From NCBI GenBank assembly GCA_937906795.1, contig CALCUQ010000317.1, forward strand, positions 1 to 11,575: a stretch of 11,575 nucleotides of DNA. Direction: 5' to 3'. Source of the DNA: an uncultured Bacteroidales bacterium (lineage in GTDB: Bacteria; Bacteroidota; Bacteroidia; Bacteroidales; UBA932). Below the pieces are notes generated by a model that did no database searches, was not told the origin of the DNA, and was given only the letters and a program-made list of their open reading frames with translations. A program made the translations under genes and the position numbers. How positions within the stretch are numbered: position 1 is the stretch's first letter; the number at the start of each line of letters is the position of its first letter. Shown here in pieces: positions 7,500-11,575 of the stretch.

Positions 7500-8024
7500 A
7501 TGGAGACAGAGATGGCTGCGCAAATGGAGCGTAGAAAAAAAGTATTAGATACATTAAATGAGTGGGGAATTCCTTATACTATGTATGAGCATCCACCATT
7601 GCCAACTATAGAAATTGCCTTGGAGTATTGGAAAGATATAACTGCTACCCATTGCAAAAACCTGTTTTTTAGAAATCACAAAGGAAATAAACACTACCTT
7701 GTAGTATTTGAGTGCCATAATCAGATGGCTATTCACCAAATAGAGAAAATGCTTAAACAAGGCAAGTTGAGTTTTGCATCAGAGCAGCGAATGGAGAAGT
7801 ATCTTGGTCTTAAGCCAGGTTCAGTGTCTCCATTTGGCCTAATAAACGACACAAATAAAGAGGTAAAGCTCTTTTTGGATAAGAATTTGCAGAATGCCGA
7901 GCTTTTGAGCTTTCACCCAAATGACAATACGGCATCATTAGTTGTAAAAAACAGTGACTTTATAAACTTTCTGTCTCATTGGGGCGGGGAATATGAGTTC
8001 CTGGATTTGTATGAGAATCAGTAA
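7500..8024 (+). CDS. YbaK/ProX-type aminoacyl-tRNA deacylase
   Basis: Member of the YbaK/INS domain family (PF04073), trans-editing enzymes that hydrolyse mischarged tRNA, probably Ala-tRNA(Pro) by its closest resemblance to ProXp-ala/PrdX (often annotated prolyl-tRNA synthetase-associated domain protein). It has 174 residues. The conserved lysine is in CKNLFFRN (Lys53-Asn54), and the family's glycine/proline loop is GSVSPFGLIND at 107-117. The start at 7500 follows the SGNH hydrolase stop by one base. Met5 or Met9 are possible alternatives, since most relatives begin close to the MERRKKVLDTLNEWGIPY segment. It is the last gene of the miaA operon. Its final 65 bp overlap, on the opposite strand, the end of the TPR regulator gene. 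Family assignment is firm; tRNA specificity is by analogy. Confidence 0.9.
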   Translation: METEMAAQMERRKKVLDTLNEWGIPYTMYEHPPLPTIEIALEYWKDITATHCKNLFFRNHKGNKHYLVVFECHNQMAIHQIEKMLKQGKLSFASEQRMEKYLGLKPGSVSPFGLINDTNKEVKLFLDKNLQNAELLSFHPNDNTASLVVKNSDFINFLSHWGGEYEFLDLYENQ

Positions 8025-9651
8025 GGGTGTCTACTAAATTCCTTATATAAATATCGAGATTTGTTGAATTTGGGCATATATTCAGTTTTCGGCGAATTTC
8101 GGTATTTATGTTATAGTGAGAACTAGTGTTCATATAAACTCCAGCATCTTTAATTTTAAGGCCTATGGCATAAAGACAACAATAGCCAATTTCCATTAAT
8201 GTAAGGTTGTGGCTTTTAAGGTACTCTATAAATTTGGGATGGCTAATCTCGTAAACTTTAATATTAGAGGTAATAAAATTGGACCTTTCACTCAAAAGGG
8301 TAATAATTTCTTTGTGTGCCTTTATTTCTCGCTTTTCTTTGTTGGATATGTTTGCTACAAAGAAATTGTTAAGCAAATTAAGCCGTTGTAACAAGATGTT
8401 TCTGGAATTTTGTAATATAGAGTTGTTTGATTGTAAGATTTCTTCTAGTTTTGATTTTTCTGATTCCAATATAGAGTATTTAAGACCAAGTAGCTCTTTT
8501 TCTGTTTTTCTGCGATTTTGAAGATGTTTAATATATATGTAGATGCATAATATTGACACCAGTAGTATAACAATAATTAAAAAACTTACAATTTTGTGTG
8601 TTTTTTCTTTCTGGAGTTCAATCTCCATTTGAAATTTATTTTCCACAAATTTGGTATTGCTCTTAAATATGACTAAATCAATAGAATCACTAAACTTTAA
8701 GTATAGTTTATAACTTTTAAGTGCAGTGTCTGAATCTCCAATTGATTCATATAATTGTGATTTTAGAGCATGATATCTAACTTTTTTTATACCATTTCTT
8801 TTTTCGTATTTTTTTATTGCCTCTACCGATTTTGCATAATTCCCTATTTTGTAATATCCAATAGCTATATCTAGCCAATCAATGATATCCTCATTAACAT
8901 TTTGTATATATTCAGTAATGTATTTTTCAACATCCTCTTTGGACCCATTTAAATAACTGATCATTATGTAAAGCCAATAATATCTAGATAATTGAGAGTT
9001 GTCCTTATTATTTTTTTGACCAATTGATTTCTCAATCTCGTTTAATATATTCATAGCTTCATTAAGTTCTCGTAGTTGGAGATAACCATTGGCAGCATGT
9101 AGTAGGGCATTAATTTTAGATTTGTTCCTATTTGATATTTCAAATAAATGTGCAGCTTGCAACATATCGGAGCAGAATCCGTTATAATCATATATATCAT
9201 TGTTAATTAATCCTTTAGAAAAGAAAACCCGAGCCATAGTTAAAGTATCGTGGGGATATTTATTCAAATATATTCCTTTAACATAGCATTCCATTGCAGA
9301 TTCATTATCCCCTATATTTTTATAGATTCTTCCTGTATAGTATAGCGTTCTTAATCTGTCGGTATAGCTTCCATTTTCCTTGTAATAATCAATGGCAGGC
9401 TGTATAACTGAGAAATCTGTCATATCTACATAATTCTTATCTAAAGCCATTGACATAAGAAGTGCATGTTTAGCCCTGTCTCTTTTATTGGTAAGGGCTG
9501 TTGGTTCAATTCTTTTTAAAGCATACAAGGCACTATCGGGTAGAGTTTCTATGTATGAATCTATTTCATTAAGATATTTATTGACATTGTTTTCTGTATT
9601 GCACGCAAGAAATACTAGGCATGTAATAAATAAAATGTAAAAAATTTTCAT
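7960..9651 (-). CDS. TPR-like lipoprotein with transmembrane helix, coiled coil and C-terminal HTH-like domain
   Basis: Probable membrane-spanning one-component transcriptional regulator of a type common in Bacteroidales. The start at 9651 gives a lipoprotein signal with lipobox FLAC (Cys17); an in-frame ATG at 9729 would place 26 residues before it. The 563-residue protein has helical TPR-like repeats from about 25 to 330 (for example LRTLYYTGRIYKNIGDNESA), a single membrane helix at about 354-374, a coiled coil at about 380-430, and a C-terminal domain at about 480-535 whose MEIGYCCLYAIGLK, ARG/LYS-rich IRRKLNICPNSTNLDIYIRNL segments resemble the LuxR-like HTH end of these proteins. The repeats would lie in the periplasm and the HTH in the cytoplasm. 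The last 21 residues are encoded in the 65-bp overlap with the deacylase gene and lie past the usual end. It diverges from the operon at 9861, its likely target by position. DNA binding is inferred. Confidence 0.75.
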   Translation of the reverse strand: MKIFYILFITCLVFLACNTENNVNKYLNEIDSYIETLPDSALYALKRIEPTALTNKRDRAKHALLMSMALDKNYVDMTDFSVIQPAIDYYKENGSYTDRLRTLYYTGRIYKNIGDNESAMECYVKGIYLNKYPHDTLTMARVFFSKGLINNDIYDYNGFCSDMLQAAHLFEISNRNKSKINALLHAANGYLQLRELNEAMNILNEIEKSIGQKNNKDNSQLSRYYWLYIMISYLNGSKEDVEKYITEYIQNVNEDIIDWLDIAIGYYKIGNYAKSVEAIKKYEKRNGIKKVRYHALKSQLYESIGDSDTALKSYKLYLKFSDSIDLVIFKSNTKFVENKFQMEIELQKEKTHKIVSFLIIVILLVSILCIYIYIKHLQNRRKTEKELLGLKYSILESEKSKLEEILQSNNSILQNSRNILLQRLNLLNNFFVANISNKEKREIKAHKEIITLLSERSNFITSNIKVYEISHPKFIEYLKSHNLTLMEIGYCCLYAIGLKIKDAGVYMNTSSHYNINTEIRRKLNICPNSTNLDIYIRNLVDTLTDSHTNPGTHIPRPNETESL

Positions 9652-9683
9652 GGGATTTATTGTTGTAGATATGGCAAAGTAAA

Positions 9684-9691
9684 CAAATTTA
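9684..9691 (-). promoter_or_regulatory. Candidate -7 element for the TPR regulator gene
   Basis: The minus strand reads TAAATTTG (TAnnTTTG) 32 bp before the ATG at 9651, which would give a leader of about 25-30 nt. A second match, TAATTTTG at 9727-9734, is an alternative. In DNA this AT-rich chance matches are frequent, and no -33 TTTG is present for either. Confidence 0.3.
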
Positions 9692-9730
9692 TTCTCAAGT
9701 ACACAATAAAATATTGGATAAAATAGCAAA

Positions 9731-9824
9731 ATTAAACTTTTGAAAATTACCTATATAAATAATTTCATAACATACTGAAATATAGCATGTTATAATGTTA
9801 GGAAAATTAGAGTATTAAACTTTT
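9731..9824. repeat. Direct repeat ATTAAACTTTT, two copies in the divergent intergenic region
   Basis: The 11-mer ATTAAACTTTT occurs exactly at 9731-9741 and again at 9814-9824, 83 bp apart. The first copy overlaps an alternative minus-strand -7 match; the second lies just upstream of the plus-strand -7 element. Within the second copy TAAAC and GTTTA (9816-9820, 9826-9830) also form a short dyad. Binding by a regulator common to both promoters is possible but unproven. Confidence 0.4.
9767..9793. promoter_or_regulatory. Inverted repeat, candidate operator
   Basis: ATAACATAC at 9767-9775 and GCATGTTAT at 9785-9793 form 9-bp arms with one mismatch around a 9-bp spacer. A further ATGTTA follows at 9795-9800, giving three copies of the core. 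The dyad is centred about 50 bp upstream of the candidate -7 element at 9831, a position suited to an activator, and about 130 bp from the regulator's start codon. No factor can be assigned. Confidence 0.35.
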
Positions 9825-9830
9825 AGTTTA

Positions 9831-9838
9831 TAACTTTG
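9831..9838 (+). promoter_or_regulatory. Candidate -7 element for the Cys-repeat lipoprotein operon
   Basis: TAACTTTG matches TAnnTTTG and is identical to the element before miaA. It ends 22 bp before the ATG at 9861, so the leader would be about 15-20 nt. The absence of a TTTG near -33 fits a promoter that needs an activator, but this is inference. Confidence 0.45.
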
Positions 9839-9860
9839 CAATGATTTAATACATAATAAC

Positions 9861-10253
9861 ATGAAGAAACTGAATATTTTTATTTTGATACTGGTTGCGG
9901 TATTGAATGTAAACACCCCAATGTTTGCAGTTCAAAGGGGACCATGTAAAGAAGACCCAGAAAAAATTGATTTAGGATTAGGAAATAAGGGAGGTAATAA
10001 GGAAGAGAGGAGTTTGTCTGCTATGCAAATTGAAGCATACATTTATAGAAATAAAGTGTATGTACAGATAAGCAATATTGGAGAGGCAATAATTACAATA
10101 AATGATAGTAATGGGAATCTTGTATATGAGCAATCGTTATTTGTAAACAGTTACTCTGTTCAAGAGATATTATTACCATTGGTTCCTAATAATTATAGTA
10201 TTGTAATTTCTACAGATGATATATATGCAATAGGGTATTTTAATATTTATTAA
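9861..10253 (+). CDS. Small secreted DUF3244-like protein
   Basis: A 130-residue exported protein. Residues 1-23 form a signal peptide with a hydrophobic core at about 6-17 and probable cleavage after MFA. No lipobox cysteine is present; the only Cys (in RGPCKED) is in the mature N-terminus. A Gly/Lys/Glu-rich linker around 38-50 leads to an all-beta domain from about 56 to the end, with alternating hydrophobic strands and the INDSNGNLVYEQ turn. This pattern (short strands, then a D-x-x-G-x-x-V-Y turn) is what I recognise as DUF3244, a family of small Bacteroidales secreted proteins of unknown function that looks like a single immunoglobulin-like sandwich. It is the first gene of the rightward operon, 14 nt before the Cys-rich lipoprotein gene, and diverges from the TPR regulator. 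Secretion is confident, the family name moderately so, and the function is unknown. Confidence 0.7.
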   Translation: MKKLNIFILILVAVLNVNTPMFAVQRGPCKEDPEKIDLGLGNKGGNKEERSLSAMQIEAYIYRNKVYVQISNIGEAIITINDSNGNLVYEQSLFVNSYSVQEILLPLVPNNYSIVISTDDIYAIGYFNIY

Positions 10254-10267
10254 TTCAACAATTTAAT

Positions 10268-11380
10268 ATGAAACGAGTTTTATTTAAAATTTTTTTGATT
10301 AGTCTTTTATTTGTTCAATCTTGTAGTAAGGATAGTAATCTTACTAATGATAATTTTAGTATAGAAGAAGCAAAGGTATCATTTGTTAATGATTATGAGC
10401 AAGCATTATCAACCAAGGGCGGAGATTCATTTTACTATTCATTATCGGGAGGAGACTACACTCCAATGTGGGATTTGGCCATAACAAATGAGAATGAATA
10501 TATATGGTCATTGGAGGTTCCAATTGTATCAGATATGGCGGTAGTAGTAAAGAATAAAAGGACAGATAACATAACAAGAGCAGAGAGAAGACTATTGTTT
10601 ATAAAGAACAAGGATACAAAATCTGTATACTCATATATGATGGTTAGTGAGGCACCACAGACCAAGACATCTGATAGTGGTTATGCGCATTTATCAGATA
10701 ATAGTTCATATACAGGTATGGTATTGTTTTCTACATTATCTGGAGATTTTGTGAGTTTAAATAGATATAACAATGGAGTATCAGTTGCAAGTGTGAATGC
10801 TTCTGAAACATCTCATTCACATCATCACCAATGTGATTCAACAGGGTGTGATGGTCATATTCATACAGATGCAATGGATGATGTATTGGGAGACGATGAA
10901 TATGGAGTTATGCCACTTGGTATGGGAGGACAATATTATGAAGGATATTGTATTTGGTGTGGAGCACCATATCCATATTGTTATTGTATATCCTCACCAT
11001 GTGATAAATGTGGTCATAAACCATGTATATGTGTATGTGAATATTGTGGATATAATCCGTGCATATGTTTAAACCCTCCATGTGATATATGTGGAGTATA
11101 TCCATGTATATGTTTAGGTAGGATATGTGATGTGTGTGACTCAGATCCTTGTATATGTGATGAATTTATTTGTAAAATTTGTGGCAAACATACTTCAGAA
11201 TGTTCATGCAATAAAACTGTATGTGACAAATGTGGAAAGTTATTAGAGTTTTGTAATTGTGATATAGATAATAATGAAGAGATATGGTGCAATATATGTG
11301 GAAACTATCATTTGCCAAATGAATGTAAATATATTTGTCCATTCTGTGGTAAATATTTAGATAGTTGTGTATGTAAGTAA
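10268..11380 (+). CDS. Cys-rich repeat lipoprotein with nine CxxC/CxC units
   Basis: No named family is recognised. The 370-residue protein begins with a lipoprotein signal (lipobox VQSC, Cys19), followed by S-K-D-S, which is not a strong surface-export signal. Residues about 30-175 form a domain with Thr-Pro-x-Trp (YTPMWDLA), SLEVPI and LLFIKNKDTKSVYSYMM segments; this resembles the N-terminal part of other gut Bacteroidales lipoproteins of unknown role. Residues 183-199 form a His/Cys cluster (His183, 185, 186, 187, 197, 199; Cys189, 194). Residues 228-369 contain 35 Cys in nine units: C-x2-C-x4-C-x-C in units 2-5 (PCIC ending) and C-x2-C-x6-C-x-C in units 1, 6, 7 and 9. Unit 8 is irregular, with a single Cys353. 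Four cysteines per unit suggests one tetrahedral metal ion each (Zn, Fe or Cu(I)) or a disulfide ladder. It is the middle gene of an operon with gaps of 14 and 36 nt. CDS and export are secure; metal binding is inference. Confidence 0.85.
   Translation: MKRVLFKIFLISLLFVQSCSKDSNLTNDNFSIEEAKVSFVNDYEQALSTKGGDSFYYSLSGGDYTPMWDLAITNENEYIWSLEVPIVSDMAVVVKNKRTDNITRAERRLLFIKNKDTKSVYSYMMVSEAPQTKTSDSGYAHLSDNSSYTGMVLFSTLSGDFVSLNRYNNGVSVASVNASETSHSHHHQCDSTGCDGHIHTDAMDDVLGDDEYGVMPLGMGGQYYEGYCIWCGAPYPYCYCISSPCDKCGHKPCICVCEYCGYNPCICLNPPCDICGVYPCICLGRICDVCDSDPCICDEFICKICGKHTSECSCNKTVCDKCGKLLEFCNCDIDNNEEIWCNICGNYHLPNECKYICPFCGKYLDSCVCK
10949..11374 (+). repeat. Coding tandem repeat, nine Cys-knuckle units
   Basis: Units start at Cys228, 245, 257, 272, 287, 302, 319, 341 and 357. 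Most linkers between units are 4 residues, with exceptions of 1 (2 to 3), 9 (7 to 8) and 3 (8 to 9). Of the 35 Cys codons 32 are TGT and three TGC (Cys265, 314, 341). The Pro-Cys-Ile-Cys motif of units 2-5 is written with three different Pro codons (CCA, CCG, CCT), so the units have diverged at DNA level while the amino acids stayed, consistent with purifying selection rather than very recent duplication. Confidence 0.85.
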
Positions 11381-11416
11381 AATTTGTACTAATTGTTAAA
11401 CACAAACCATAGATGT

Positions 11417-11575
11417 ATGAGTAGAAGTATATTAAAAAGTATATTGTTAGCTATAGTGTTTGGATTGTTTATAGCACCTATATATTCGCAGGAGCAAGAA
11501 GTTGGTCATGAAAAGATGTACCAACAATATACGCAGTTGTTATCACCAGAGAAAGTCTACTTGCATACAGATAAG
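11417..11575 (+). CDS. Secreted MG2/TonB-plug-type surface protein, N-terminal fragment (3' end outside the window)
   Basis: The reading frame from ATG 11417 stays open to the last base (53 codons). It begins with a signal peptide: SRSILK, then a hydrophobic stretch ILLAIVFGLFIAPIY with cleavage probably before QEQE. The visible mature part ends in SPEKVYLHTDK. EKVYLHTDK is, in my knowledge of Bacteroidota proteins, the opening strand of an alpha-2-macroglobulin MG2-like domain found in large exported proteins, many of which also have a TonB-receptor plug domain. With only about 28 mature residues the rest of the architecture cannot be seen. It starts 36 nt after the Cys-rich lipoprotein gene on the same strand, so it is probably the third gene of that operon. 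An earlier ATG at 11413 is in another frame and stops after three codons. Confidence 0.65.
   Translation, partial: MSRSILKSILLAIVFGLFIAPIYSQEQEVGHEKMYQQYTQLLSPEKVYLHTDK

Noticed and set aside
8209..8521. Two overlapping plus-strand reading frames inside the TPR regulator
   Set aside because: They lie antisense to the coiled-coil and membrane region of a well-supported gene, share no motifs with known families, and have the biased composition of a shadow frame.
9652..9729. Upstream in-frame ATG of the TPR regulator (26 extra residues)
   Set aside because: It would bury the lipoprotein signal with lipobox FLAC and run through a candidate promoter.
10908..11292. Antisense frames rich in His, Ile and Met opposite the Cys repeats
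   Set aside because: The residues come from reading the complement of repeated TGT and ATA codons; they have no independent start context or domain.
10949..11374. CRISPR-like array or noncoding satellite
   Set aside because: Unit length varies by whole codons, the frame is open throughout, and synonymous changes keep the Cys pattern, so it is a coding repeat.
10949..11374. Zinc-finger DNA-binding function for the Cys repeats
   Set aside because: The protein has a clear lipoprotein signal and lipobox, so the repeats should be outside the cytoplasm; the knuckle spacing also lacks the recognition helix of such fingers.
11383..11406. Hairpin terminator after the Cys-rich gene
   Set aside because: Only 5-bp arms (TTTGT/ACAAA) with a 14-nt loop and no T tract; the next gene starts 36 nt after the stop and looks cotranscribed.

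Overview
The window looks like chromosome of a gut-type Bacteroidota, most likely order Bacteroidales. The evidence is an AT-rich composition, TAnnTTTG-type -7 promoter elements with few Shine-Dalgarno sequences, and family types typical of the group: a MiaA paralogue with GTGKD, a TPR/transmembrane/HTH lipoprotein regulator, a DUF3244-like secreted protein, a GxDLY-type SGNH hydrolase and the start of an EKVYLHTDK surface protein. The species cannot be named from the sequence.

Positions 1-8024 are mostly core genes. The 3' part of topB (+) faces pgk (-) across a shared hairpin terminator. A divergent promoter region separates pgk from an RlmI/RlmK-like methyltransferase gene, which overlaps lgt by one base (TAATG). 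Lgt carries an unusual N-terminal addition of two extra membrane segments joined by a Lys-rich linker. lgt runs head-on into smpB with no intergenic base. smpB and miaA diverge from only 43 bp, with back-to-back -7 elements close to both start codons. miaA continues into a secreted SGNH hydrolase and a YbaK/ProX-type tRNA deacylase with gaps of 2 and 1 nt. This is a translation and envelope housekeeping block.

From about 7960 to the end the character changes to accessory envelope functions. A lipoprotein with TPR-like repeats, a transmembrane helix, a coiled coil and a C-terminal HTH-like domain is read leftwards, and its end overlaps the deacylase gene by 65 bp. A 209-bp intergenic region holding an inverted repeat and an 11-bp direct repeat separates it from a rightward operon: a small DUF3244-like secreted protein, a lipoprotein with nine consecutive CxxC...CxC units (35 Cys in 142 residues) after a His/Cys cluster, and the first 53 codons of an MG2/TonB-plug-type surface protein. 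The proposed system is a membrane-spanning one-component regulator controlling a divergent set of secreted and surface proteins whose central member is a metal-binding or redox Cys-repeat lipoprotein. The architecture is seen directly; the regulatory link and the metal binding are inference.
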